Shown one piece after another: positions 45,018 through 52,526 of a stretch of 64,000 nt of DNA. Numbering within the stretch: position 1 is the stretch's first letter; each line of letters begins with the position of its first letter. Under the pieces are notes generated by a model. It was not told where the DNA came from. It was given only the letters and a program-made list of their open reading frames with translations, and ran no database searches. Position numbers and translations under genes: made by a program. The stretch comes from Povalibacter uvarum (GTDB taxonomy: Bacteria; Pseudomonadota; Gammaproteobacteria; Steroidobacterales; Steroidobacteraceae). The stretch spans positions 310,001 through 374,000 of the forward strand of contig NZ_JACHHZ010000002.1 in NCBI RefSeq assembly GCF_014202975.1, read 5' to 3'.

Positions 45018-45470
45018 ATGGCCGCCGAACTCCGCCAGTCCGTCCCCCGTCGCGCCGCGATTCTCCGGATCATCCGGGAGTCGACCGTGCGCAATCAGGA
45101 CGAGCTGGTAAAGGCGCTGCATAAGCAGGGGTTCGAAGCCACGCAATCCAGCGTGAGCCGGGATCTGCGCGAGCTGGGCGTGGCCAAGGCGGGCGATCAC
45201 TACATTCCGCCGGCGGAAGAGCCGCTGCCGTCGAATCATTTCAGCGCCGTGACGAACTTCGTCGTCGAGGTGAAGACGGCAGGCGATGCGCTGACGGTCG
45301 TCAAGACCACGACAGGCACGGCGCAAAGCGTCGCCGTCGCCATCGACAGGTCCGACTGGCCGGAGGTCGTGGGGACGATTTCCGGCGATGACACCATTTT
45401 CGTCGCGACGGAAGACGCCCGCGCGCAGCGCAAGCTGCGTGAGCGCCTGCGCGAAATTTTCAGGATCTGA
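45018..45470 (+). CDS. argR: Arginine repressor ArgR
   Basis: ArgR is a hexameric arginine-sensing repressor. The 150-residue product has an N-terminal winged helix (QDELVKALHKQGFEATQSSV, then SRDLRELGVAK) and a C-terminal oligomerisation/arginine-binding domain ending GTISGDDTIFVATEDARAQR (the GT.AGDDT motif, here ISGDDT). It is the first gene of the arg cluster and sits behind two ARG boxes. The standard length for ArgR is about 150. Confidence 0.95.
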   Translation: MAAELRQSVPRRAAILRIIRESTVRNQDELVKALHKQGFEATQSSVSRDLRELGVAKAGDHYIPPAEEPLPSNHFSAVTNFVVEVKTAGDALTVVKTTTGTAQSVAVAIDRSDWPEVVGTISGDDTIFVATEDARAQRKLRERLREIFRI

Positions 45471-45485
45471 AATCGACGCCTCCTG

Positions 45486-45510
45486 CCCTCCCTCGCGGAG
45501 CGGGGGAGGG
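45486..45510. promoter_or_regulatory. GC-rich hairpin between argR and argG
   Basis: CCCTCCC (45486-45492) and GGGAGGG (45504-45510) with an inner CGC/GCG pair form a strong stem in the 70-bp argR-argG gap. There is no T-tract; it may be an mRNA processing or pausing element. It ends 30 nt before the argG start. Confidence 0.4.
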
Positions 45511-45540
45511 AAAGAACTTATTCATCGAGCAAACGAAACC

Positions 45541-46761
45541 ATGACTGACACGCTTCCTGCCGGCTCCGAACCCATTCTGCTCGCCTTCTCCGGTGGCCTC
45601 GACACGTCGTTCCTCGTGCCCTGGCTCGCGGAGAACTACGGTCGTCCGATCATCACGGTCACCGTCGATACGGGCGGCATCGATGCCGACGCCGCGAAAG
45701 TGCTCGATCAGCGCGCACGCGCGCTCGGTGCGAAGGATCACATCCTCGTCGAGGCAAAGAAGGGCTACTTCGAGCAGGTGCTCAAGTACCTGATCATCGG
45801 CAACGTCAAGCGCGGCCAGATGTATCCGCTGTGCGTCGGCGCCGAGCGCGTCATGCAGGCGCAGACCATTGCTGAATGGGCGCGCAAGCTCGGCACGAAG
45901 ATCGTGGCGCATGGCTGCACGGCTGCCGGCAACGACCAGGTGCGTTTCGAAGTCGCTCTGCGCACGCTCGCGCCGGAGCTCACGATCCTGGCACCCGTTC
46001 GCGACAAGGCTTTCAAGCGCCCCGAACAGCTCAAGTACCTCGAGGATCGTAAGCTCACGGTCCCGCCGTACGGTGCCGCGTATTCCGTGAATCGCGGCCT
46101 GTGGGGCGTGACGATCGGCGGCAAGGAAACGCTCACGTCCGAAGGCGGCATTCCCGATCATGCGTGGGTGTTGTCGAAGGATGCGTTCTCGAATCCGCAG
46201 GCGCCGGAATCGCACACGATCGGCTTCGAAAACGGCGTGCCGTCGAGCCTGGATGGCGTGACGCTCGAGCCGGTGTCGGTGATCGAGAAGCTCGAAGCCA
46301 TCGGTGCGAAATTCGGCATCGGCCGCGGCATTCACCTCGGTGACACGATCATCGGCACGAAGGGTCGTGTCGCATTCGAAGCGCCGGCGGCCGATGTGCT
46401 CATCAGCGCCCATCGCGAGCTCGAAAAGCTCGTAATGACCGGCCGGCAGCAGCGCATCAAGGAAATGGTGGCAGGTCCGTATGGCGATCTCGTGCACGAG
46501 GGCCAGCATCTCGATCCCGTGTGTCGCGATATCGAAGCGCTGTTCGTGAACTCGCAGGCCCGCGTGACCGGCGACGTCAAAGTGCTGTACCGGCCCGGTA
46601 GCGCATTCGTCGAGGGAGTGACATCTCCCTACTCGATCATGGCCGCATCGAAAGGCGTCTATGGCGAAGCCGCGGGTGAATGGACCGCCGCCGACGCGCT
46701 CGGATTCTCGAAGATGGTTGGCTTGCCGGGGATGTTCTGGACCCGGGCCGGGAAGCGGTGA
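45541..46761 (+). CDS. argG: Argininosuccinate synthase
   Basis: The enzyme ligates citrulline and aspartate using ATP. The 406-residue product starts MTDTLPAGSEPILLAFSGGL at 45541; the SGGLDTS PP-loop is at residues 17-23. Further motifs: VDTGGIDADAAKVLDQRA, AHGCTAAGNDQVRFE, and SPYSIMAASKGVYGE near the end. The sequence style resembles the ArgG found with AOTCase/SOTCase-type pathways rather than the short E. coli type. It follows argR after a hairpin and ends in a possible terminator. Confidence 0.95.
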   Translation: MTDTLPAGSEPILLAFSGGLDTSFLVPWLAENYGRPIITVTVDTGGIDADAAKVLDQRARALGAKDHILVEAKKGYFEQVLKYLIIGNVKRGQMYPLCVGAERVMQAQTIAEWARKLGTKIVAHGCTAAGNDQVRFEVALRTLAPELTILAPVRDKAFKRPEQLKYLEDRKLTVPPYGAAYSVNRGLWGVTIGGKETLTSEGGIPDHAWVLSKDAFSNPQAPESHTIGFENGVPSSLDGVTLEPVSVIEKLEAIGAKFGIGRGIHLGDTIIGTKGRVAFEAPAADVLISAHRELEKLVMTGRQQRIKEMVAGPYGDLVHEGQHLDPVCRDIEALFVNSQARVTGDVKVLYRPGSAFVEGVTSPYSIMAASKGVYGEAAGEWTAADALGFSKMVGLPGMFWTRAGKR

Positions 46762-46803
46762 CGGGCGGGAACGCCCTTACCCGTCACTCGTCACGTTGTT
46801 TTT
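46758..46803 (+). terminator. Hairpin overlapping the argG stop, with downstream T-run
   Basis: GTGACGGG (46758-46765) pairs with CCCGTCAC (46780-46787), with GGGCG/CGCCC as an inner alternative. A T-rich run TTGTTTTT follows at 46797-46803 after an 8-9-nt gap. The gap is longer than normal for a terminator, so it may be a weak terminator or attenuator between argG and the P-loop gene. Confidence 0.45.
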
Positions 46804-46826
46804 AACTGCATAGGTGCAATCCACAA

Positions 46827-47906
46827 ATGAAGACTGTCGTCGTCGACAAGATCGCTTCCATCACCCAGGCGCTGACGCTGGGTCATGAACTGCGCGTCGC
46901 CACCACCGATATTCCGTGCGAGGAAGGCGTGGTGCTGGTCGTTGAGATCCTGACCAACAAGTCGACCTACAACACGCTGGAACTGACCAGCGGCCGCATG
47001 GCGAAAGTCGCGAAGGGCGACGTCATCGTCGGTGCGCTCGGCCATCGGCAGGCGTTGTTCGGCTACTCGGGCCACCTGCCCGAAACCGTGAAGGAAGGCG
47101 ACATCATTCAGGTGCTGAATATCGGCGGCGTGCTCGGTATCTGCGATTCGGCGAATCCTGAGAAGGGTCGTCCGTTCGATGCGCGCGTCCTGGGCGTCGT
47201 GCTGCAGTTCCCGTATCTCGGCGAACGCATCGGCGTGCCCGCCCGAGTCGGGTATCGCCGCCTCGACTACAACGCGACCTGCGAGACTCGCAATGTCCCT
47301 GTCGTCGCGCTCGCGGGTACCTGCATGGAAGCCGGCAAGACCGCCGCTGCCTGCGCGATCGTCGCACGCATGCGCCATCGCGGCTTGAACGTGCATGCAT
47401 TCAAGGCCACTGGTGTATCGCTGCGTCGCGACATCCTCGCGATGGAAGACGCGGGCGCACGTCGCAGCATGATCTTCACTGACCTCGGTGTAGTGACGAC
47501 GACCGCCAAGACGGGTCCGGCAATCACGCGCGCGCTGCTGACTGAAATGTCGCAGGGCGAGCCGGACGTCATCGTGTTCGAGCTCGGCGACGGCATTCTC
47601 GGCGCCTACGGCGTCGAGGCGATTCTCTCTTCGCCTGACATTCGCAAGTGCCTGACGAGCGTCGTGCTGTCGGCGAACGATCCGGTCGCGGCGTGGGGCG
47701 GCGTGAAGCTGCTGCGCGAGCAGTTCGGAATCGAACCGGCAGTCGTCACGGGTCCGGCGACGGACAACGCCGTCGGCGTGAACATCATCCGCGACAAGTT
47801 CGGCGTGGCCGCGTTCAACGCGATCACCGACGGCGCAGCGCTGGGCGATCGTGTGATCGAGTCGCTGAACCTGACGCCGAAGAGGGCGGTCGTCGAAGCG
47901 GAGTGA
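46827..47906 (+). CDS. Uncharacterised P-loop protein inside the arg cluster
   Basis: The 359-residue protein has two parts. Residues 1-150 form a beta-rich domain (VLVVEILTNKSTYNTLELTS, GDVIVGALGHRQALFGYSGH, LGVVLQFPYLG). Residues 155-350 form a P-loop domain with Walker A-like VALAGTCMEAGKTAAA and downstream VIVFELGDGILGAYG and GPATDNAVGVNIIRDKFG. The P-loop resembles BioD/CobQ-type and DUF1611-type GxxxxxGK(T/S) folds, but the N-terminal domain is not DUF1611_N. I cannot assign a family. It lies between argG and argC in the same direction, in a cluster lacking N-acylglutamate synthase and deacylase, which suggests a role in arginine synthesis. Confidence 0.85.
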   Translation: MKTVVVDKIASITQALTLGHELRVATTDIPCEEGVVLVVEILTNKSTYNTLELTSGRMAKVAKGDVIVGALGHRQALFGYSGHLPETVKEGDIIQVLNIGGVLGICDSANPEKGRPFDARVLGVVLQFPYLGERIGVPARVGYRRLDYNATCETRNVPVVALAGTCMEAGKTAAACAIVARMRHRGLNVHAFKATGVSLRRDILAMEDAGARRSMIFTDLGVVTTTAKTGPAITRALLTEMSQGEPDVIVFELGDGILGAYGVEAILSSPDIRKCLTSVVLSANDPVAAWGGVKLLREQFGIEPAVVTGPATDNAVGVNIIRDKFGVAAFNAITDGAALGDRVIESLNLTPKRAVVEAE

Positions 47907-47920
47907 GAGGCGCTTTGGAT

Positions 47921-47988
47921 GTCATTCCCGCGCAAGCGGGAATCCATCCGTTCCGATCAAGATGGACTCCCGCGTGCGCGGGAGTGAC
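47921..47988. repeat. Family A palindromic repeat copy 4, between P-loop gene and argC
   Basis: Arms 47921-47948 and 47961-47988 are inverted copies of the family A unit (GTCATTCCCGCGCAAGCGGG). It fills the gap between the P-loop gene and argC within an otherwise single-direction cluster, so it lies inside a probable mRNA. Confidence 0.9.
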
Positions 47989-48027
47989 GGAGAGAGCCCA
48001 GGCGGGCGTGACGGAGAGAGTAGGGAG

Positions 48028-49089
48028 ATGACTGAAAAGATTCCCGCGATTGTCCTCGGCGGCACCGGCTACGTGTCCGGCGAACTGCTGCGTCTGATTG
48101 CCGCGCATCCGTTCATCGAGCTGCGCGCGATCCTTTCGGACAGCCAGCCGGGCGAGGCGGTAGCGAAGTCGTTCGCTCACCTGGCCCCCGTGTACCCGGA
48201 GCTGAAGTTCTCGAGCCTGGAGCAGATCAAGGAGCTGGTCGGATCGCTGCCTGAATGCGCAATTCTGTCAGCCGCGCCGCATGGCGTTGCCGCGCAGCTC
48301 ATCGACGACCTCCTCAAGGTCGCCGAAAGCAAGGGAACGAAGCCGCGCGTGATAGACATCTCCGCGGACTATCGCTACTCGACTGCGAGTGCGTACGAGG
48401 CGGTCTACAAGCACGCTCACGGTGCGCCATCGCGGATCGCGCAGTTCACTTGCGCGGTGCCTGAGCATCTCGACAAGCTCTCGACCCCGCATGTCGCGCA
48501 TCCCGGCTGTTTCGCGACGGCCGTTCTGCTCTCGAGCGTGCCGCTGCTCAAGCTGGATCTCGTCGAGCCGCGACTCTTCGTCAGCGGCATCACGGGCAGC
48601 ACCGGCTCGGGCCGCACGCCGGTCGCCGGCACCCATCATCCGCAGCGTCACAGCGATCTGTACGCGTACAACCCGCTTTCGCATCGGCACACGCCGGAGA
48701 TCACGGCACTTGCACAGGCGGCGAGCGACGTCGCGGCGGAATTCAACTTCGTTCCGCATTCGGGACCGTTTGCACGCGGCATTCACGTGACGCTGCAAGC
48801 TGTCGCGAAGCGACCGATCAAGACCGCCGAGCTGCAGGACGCGCTCAAAGGCTTCTATCGCGGCAGGCCGTTCGTCCGCGTCGGCGCCGACATGCCGCAC
48901 ATCAAGGACATCGCAAGCAGCAACTACGCGTTTCTCAGCGCAGCCGCCAACGGCAGCAGCGTCGTGGTGATGTGTGCCGTCGATAATCTGACCAAAGGCG
49001 CTGCCGGCGGGGCCATGCAGTGGCTCAATCGCGTGTTCGGCTTCGAAGAAACGGCGGGCCTCACGGCACCTGCGCCCGGCTGGACGTAA
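48028..49089 (+). CDS. argC: N-acyl-gamma-glutamyl-phosphate reductase
   Basis: ArgC reduces N-acyl-glutamyl-5-phosphate to the semialdehyde with NADPH. The 353-residue protein has the nucleotide site VLGGTGYVSGELLRLIAAHP near residue 8, and the catalytic Cys in VAHPGCFATAVLL. A second-shell His is expected in HSGPFARGIHVT. The ATG at 48028 is preceded by GGGAG. It overlaps no neighbour; a 20-bp gap separates it from argD. The acyl group is not fixed by ArgC. Confidence 0.95.
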   Translation: MTEKIPAIVLGGTGYVSGELLRLIAAHPFIELRAILSDSQPGEAVAKSFAHLAPVYPELKFSSLEQIKELVGSLPECAILSAAPHGVAAQLIDDLLKVAESKGTKPRVIDISADYRYSTASAYEAVYKHAHGAPSRIAQFTCAVPEHLDKLSTPHVAHPGCFATAVLLSSVPLLKLDLVEPRLFVSGITGSTGSGRTPVAGTHHPQRHSDLYAYNPLSHRHTPEITALAQAASDVAAEFNFVPHSGPFARGIHVTLQAVAKRPIKTAELQDALKGFYRGRPFVRVGADMPHIKDIASSNYAFLSAAANGSSVVVMCAVDNLTKGAAGGAMQWLNRVFGFEETAGLTAPAPGWT

Positions 49090-49109
49090 TCGTCACTCGG
49101 ATCACGATC

Positions 49110-50294
49110 ATGACAAACGTAGTCCCTCTTCGACCCTCCGCGACGCCTGCAGCGCCGCTGCAGGATCATCTCGCGCCCGTCTTCGCGCAGTTCCCGCTCG
49201 AAGTCGTCGATGCGCAGGGCGTCTCTCTGCACACGCCGGATGGCCGCAAAGTGCTCGATCTCTACGGCGGTCACGCCGTTGCCGCGCTGGGCTACAACCA
49301 TCCGCGCTGGGTCGAAGCGCTCACCCAGCAGGCGCGCCAGCTCTGCTTTCAGAGCAACGCCGTGCCGCTCGACGTTCGTCGTCGCGCTGCGGCGAAGCTC
49401 GCGAACTTCTGCGGCCTGGGCCTCGACACGATCTTCTTCGTCAACTCAGGCGCGGAAGCGAATGAGAATGCGCTGAAGCTCGCCTTCAAGATGACCAACG
49501 GCACGGAAGTAATCGCGGTCGAAGGCAGCTTCCATGGCCGCACGGCGGCAGCAGGCGCAGTCACGTGGGGCGCCGAGAAGAAGTGGTACGGCTTTCCGGG
49601 CAAGCCCTTCGAAGTGAAGTTCATCAAGCCGAGCGAAGCGCACAAGCTCGCGACGATGGTGAACGATCGTACGGCTGCCGTGATCGTCGAACCGGTGCAG
49701 GGTGTCGCTGGCGCCCTCGACCTGCCGAAGGAATTCCTCCAGGCGCTGCGCACACGCTGCAGCGAGAACGGCTCGATCCTGATCTTCGACGAAGTGCAGT
49801 GCGGTGTCGGCCGCACGGGCTATCCCTTCGCCGCGAACATGTACGGCATCACGCCGGACATCATCACGACGGCGAAGGCGCTCGGCGCCGGCTTCCCGGT
49901 CTCCGCCGTGCTCGTCGCCGATCACGTCGCCGAGTACATGAAGATCGACTCGCTCGGCACGACTTTCGGCGCCGGTCCCATGGCCTGCGCCGTCGTCGAA
50001 GCCGTCATCGACATCATCGAATCGGAGAACCTGCTCGAGAACGTCCGCGCACGCTCCGCCGAGATCCGCGAGAAATGCGTCGTCGGCCCCGTCGTAGGAA
50101 CCCAGGGCGCCGGCCTGTTGCTCGGCCTGCGCACGAGCCGTCCCGCCAAGGACGTCCAGGCAGAACTCCTGAAGCTCGACATCCTCACTGGCACCAGCGG
50201 CGATCCCAACGTCGTGCGCATCCTCGCGCCGTTCGTGCTGGGCAGTGAGCACGTGGAGCAATTGCGGGATGCGCTGAAGCGCATCGGCAAGTGA
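49110..50294 (+). CDS. argD: N-acylornithine aminotransferase
   Basis: This PLP enzyme converts N-acyl-glutamate semialdehyde to N-acylornithine. The 394-residue product has the class III layout: VFFVNSGAEANENALKLA-like (here FFVNSGAEANENALKL), EGSFHGRTAAAGAVTW, IFDEVQCGVGRTG, and PDIITTAKALGAGFPV with the PLP Lys in TAKALG. The start at 49110 lies 20 bp after argC. Motif order and length fit ArgD. Confidence 0.94.
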   Translation: MTNVVPLRPSATPAAPLQDHLAPVFAQFPLEVVDAQGVSLHTPDGRKVLDLYGGHAVAALGYNHPRWVEALTQQARQLCFQSNAVPLDVRRRAAAKLANFCGLGLDTIFFVNSGAEANENALKLAFKMTNGTEVIAVEGSFHGRTAAAGAVTWGAEKKWYGFPGKPFEVKFIKPSEAHKLATMVNDRTAAVIVEPVQGVAGALDLPKEFLQALRTRCSENGSILIFDEVQCGVGRTGYPFAANMYGITPDIITTAKALGAGFPVSAVLVADHVAEYMKIDSLGTTFGAGPMACAVVEAVIDIIESENLLENVRARSAEIREKCVVGPVVGTQGAGLLLGLRTSRPAKDVQAELLKLDILTGTSGDPNVVRILAPFVLGSEHVEQLRDALKRIGK

Positions 50295-50353
50295 TCGGAT
50301 GATCACGCAAACAAACTACGAAGCACACTACTGGCACCTCATCACATAACGAT

Positions 50354-51352
50354 ATGAACCGCTTCCTCGACCTGGCCGATTTCCCCCGCGAGCAAGTCAA
50401 AGACCTGCTCGGGCTCGCTGCGCGACTGCAGCAACATCCGCAGCCGCAGGCTCTGGCAGGCAAAGTGCTGGGCCTGCTGTTCCTGAATCCGTCGTTGCGC
50501 ACGCTCGCTTCCTTCCAGAGCGCGATCATGCGGCTTGGTGGAACGGCGGTGGTGATCACCCCGGGGCAAGGCACGTGGCAGATGGAAACGCGATCGGGCG
50601 CGATCATGAACGGCGCGGCGGCCGAGCACGTGCGCGAAGCGGTGCCAGTGCTCGCGTCCTACTGCGATGCGATCGGCATCCGCATGTTCGCCGAGGGTCG
50701 CAACCTCGCGGCGGATCTCGCCGAGACGGGCTTCAAGATGATGGCTGACCTTTGCGACAAGCCGCTCGTGAACATGGAATCAGCGGTCAGCCATCCCTGC
50801 CAGGCGCTCGCCGACTGGCACACGATGGACGAACTGCGCGTTCCGGAACGCGGCAAGTTCGTTCTGAGCTGGGCGAATCATCCGCGCGCCCTGCCGCTCG
50901 CGGTGCCGTCATCGACGGTCCACATGGCGGCGCAGCGAGGCATGGAGGTCGTCGTGCTTCGACCGGATGGATTTGCATTGCCGGACCAGATCATGGAAAA
51001 AGCGCGCCAGGCGGCGAAGGCTTCGGGCGGTTCGGTACGCGAGACCAACGATCGCTCCGAGGCGCTCGACGGCGCGCACGTGATCTACGCGAAGGAATGG
51101 GGCTCGCCGCAACACTACGGCGACAACGAAGCGGAGACGCGCCTGCGCGAGTACCTTAGCGACTGGTGCGTGAAGGACAACTGGTTCCGGACAACGGACC
51201 CCAACTGTCATTTCATGCATTGTCTGCCGGTTCGGCGTAACGTCGCGGTCGCCGACGAAGTGCTCGACGGTCCACGCAGCGTCGTGATCCGCGAGGCGTT
51301 CAATCGAATGGTGGTGCAGATGGCGGTGTTGTATCGCCTCTTGCGAGGATGA
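50354..51352 (+). CDS. argF': N-acylornithine carbamoyltransferase (acetyl or succinyl type)
   Basis: The enzyme carbamoylates N-acylornithine. It is the AOTCase/SOTCase type: LFLNPSLRTLASFQSAIMR, VNMESAVSHPCQALAD, and FMHCLPVRRNVAVADEVLDG (AOTCase of Xanthomonas has HCLPLRRNVKATD). The residue that in Xanthomonas AOTCase is Glu92 (and Pro90 in the Bacteroides SOTCase) aligns, in MNGAAAEHV, with Ala; mutation of that Glu is known to switch preference to succinylornithine. Substrate is therefore likely succinylornithine, an inference. 332 residues, start ATG 50354. Confidence 0.93.
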   Translation: MNRFLDLADFPREQVKDLLGLAARLQQHPQPQALAGKVLGLLFLNPSLRTLASFQSAIMRLGGTAVVITPGQGTWQMETRSGAIMNGAAAEHVREAVPVLASYCDAIGIRMFAEGRNLAADLAETGFKMMADLCDKPLVNMESAVSHPCQALADWHTMDELRVPERGKFVLSWANHPRALPLAVPSSTVHMAAQRGMEVVVLRPDGFALPDQIMEKARQAAKASGGSVRETNDRSEALDGAHVIYAKEWGSPQHYGDNEAETRLREYLSDWCVKDNWFRTTDPNCHFMHCLPVRRNVAVADEVLDGPRSVVIREAFNRMVVQMAVLYRLLRG

Positions 51353-51430
51353 GCTACGAGCGGTGAGCGACGAGCAAGTAGCCCGAGTGTTTCTGGCTCA
51401 TTGCTCTCAGCTCATTGCTCGCAGCCGGGT
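51353..51430. repeat. Degenerate intergenic repeat, family D, between argF' and argB
   Basis: The GAGCTACGAGCGGTGAGCGA and GCTCATTGCTCTCAGCTCAT text continues family D. It provides in-frame codons upstream of argB, so a start at TTG 51401 would translate repeat; the real argB start is downstream. Confidence 0.6.
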
Positions 51431-51466
51431 TTACTGTCGACAACTTTCTACAGAGGTGTTCCTTCC

Positions 51467-52384
51467 GTGCTCCGAACCGATCCTTCCGTTGCCATCCGCG
51501 CGCTGCGCAGCGCCGCGCCGTACATTCGCATGTACAAGGGCAAGGTGTTCGTCATCAAGGCCAGTGGCGGTGTGTTCGCCGACCTGGCTTCGACCCGGAC
51601 GCTGATCGAACAGGTCGCGATCCTGCACCAGGTGGGCATCCGTGTCGTGCTCGTGCACGGCGGTGGTCCGCAGCTGACACAGATCCAGGAATCGCTGGGC
51701 ATCAAGCCGCAGATCGTGGCGGGCCGGCGCGTGACCGATGAGAAATCCATCGAAGTCACGAGCATGGTGCTGAACGGTCTCGTGAACACGCAGATCCTCG
51801 GCATCTGTCGCGAGTTCGATATCGCGGCTGTCGGTGTGAGCGGCGTGGACGCGGGCCTCGTGCGCGCACACAAGCGTCCGCCGGTGAATGTCGAAGGCAC
51901 GACCGTGGATTACGGCTTCGTCGGCGACATCGATCTCATCGACGCGAAAGTGCTGCAGCAGCTCCTCGACGACGGCCTGATGCCCGTTGTCAGCCCGGTG
52001 TCCGCCGATGACTCCGGTCAGTTGCTCAACATCAATGCCGACACCGTCGCCGCCGCCATCGGCGGCGCACTGAAGGCCGAGAAGCTCATGCTCTGCACCG
52101 GCGCGCCCGGCATCATGGAAGCGCTCGACGATCCGCGTTCGATCATCTCGTACACCGATCTGCAGGGCCTCAAGCGCCTCAAGGACCAGGGCAGCCTGAA
52201 GGACGGGATGCTGCCGAAGGCCAAGGCAATCGAAGACGCGATCCGCGGCGGCGTTCGTCGCGTGCACGTGATGTCATACAAGTCGCCCGACAGCATCCTC
52301 GCCGAAGTCTTCACGAACGAAGGCACCGGTACGCTGGTGGTCGAGAACATCAGCGCGCTGAGCGCGGCCGAACAACACGAATGA
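51467..52384 (+). CDS. argB: N-acylglutamate kinase
   Basis: ArgB phosphorylates N-acylglutamate. The 305-residue amino-acid-kinase protein has YKGKVFVIKASGG (lysine-glycine-rich start), VRVVLVHGGGPQLTQIQ (nucleotide/substrate loop), RRVTDEKSIEVTSMVLNG and SLKDGMLPKAKAIEDAIRGG. Unlike Xanthomonas there is no fused GNAT (synthase) domain. GTG at 51467 is chosen: AGAGGTG lies 8 nt upstream; earlier in-frame codons are repeat sequence. The next gene, argH, is 142 bp on, with a family C repeat between. Confidence 0.93.
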   Translation: MLRTDPSVAIRALRSAAPYIRMYKGKVFVIKASGGVFADLASTRTLIEQVAILHQVGIRVVLVHGGGPQLTQIQESLGIKPQIVAGRRVTDEKSIEVTSMVLNGLVNTQILGICREFDIAAVGVSGVDAGLVRAHKRPPVNVEGTTVDYGFVGDIDLIDAKVLQQLLDDGLMPVVSPVSADDSGQLLNINADTVAAAIGGALKAEKLMLCTGAPGIMEALDDPRSIISYTDLQGLKRLKDQGSLKDGMLPKAKAIEDAIRGGVRRVHVMSYKSPDSILAEVFTNEGTGTLVVENISALSAAEQHE

Positions 52385-52518
52385 AGGAGAAGCGGTTGGC
52401 GGTTGGCGGTTGGCGGTTAGTTCAGAGGGGAGTCTCGCTCTTGCCTCTGTGCGCGCACCAATCGTTCGACGCTGCCTCTTCTCCGAACCAACCGCTAACC
52501 GCCAACCGCCAACCGCTA
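52384..52518. repeat. Full family C inverted repeat between argB and argH
   Basis: The left arm (about 52387-52420) carries GCGGTTGGCGGTTGGCGGTT and the right arm (52483-52518) its near-complement ACCGCTAACCGCCAACCGCC. The arms are close to fully complementary over about 28 nt, so the intervening 60 nt could be looped out in mRNA. It starts at the argB stop and ends 9 nt before the argH ATG. Confidence 0.85.
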
Positions 52519-52526
52519 CTTTCCTT

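Noticed and set aside
46805-46822. TGCATAGGTGCA before the P-loop gene as a third ARG box
   Set aside because: The half-sites are direct (TGCA..TGCA), spaced one base short of TGCAT-N4-ATGCA, and not palindromic.
46827-47906. Assignment of the arg-cluster P-loop protein to DUF1611 (DgcN family)
   Set aside because: The P-loop resembles it, but the beta-rich N-terminal domain does not match DUF1611_N and the P-loop sequence differs from typical GTDCxVGKxT. Kept only as a precedent for acyltransferase activity.
51401-51466. argB start at TTG 51401
   Set aside because: These codons are family D repeat; GTG at 51467 has a Shine-Dalgarno (AGAGGTG) and begins the conserved protein.
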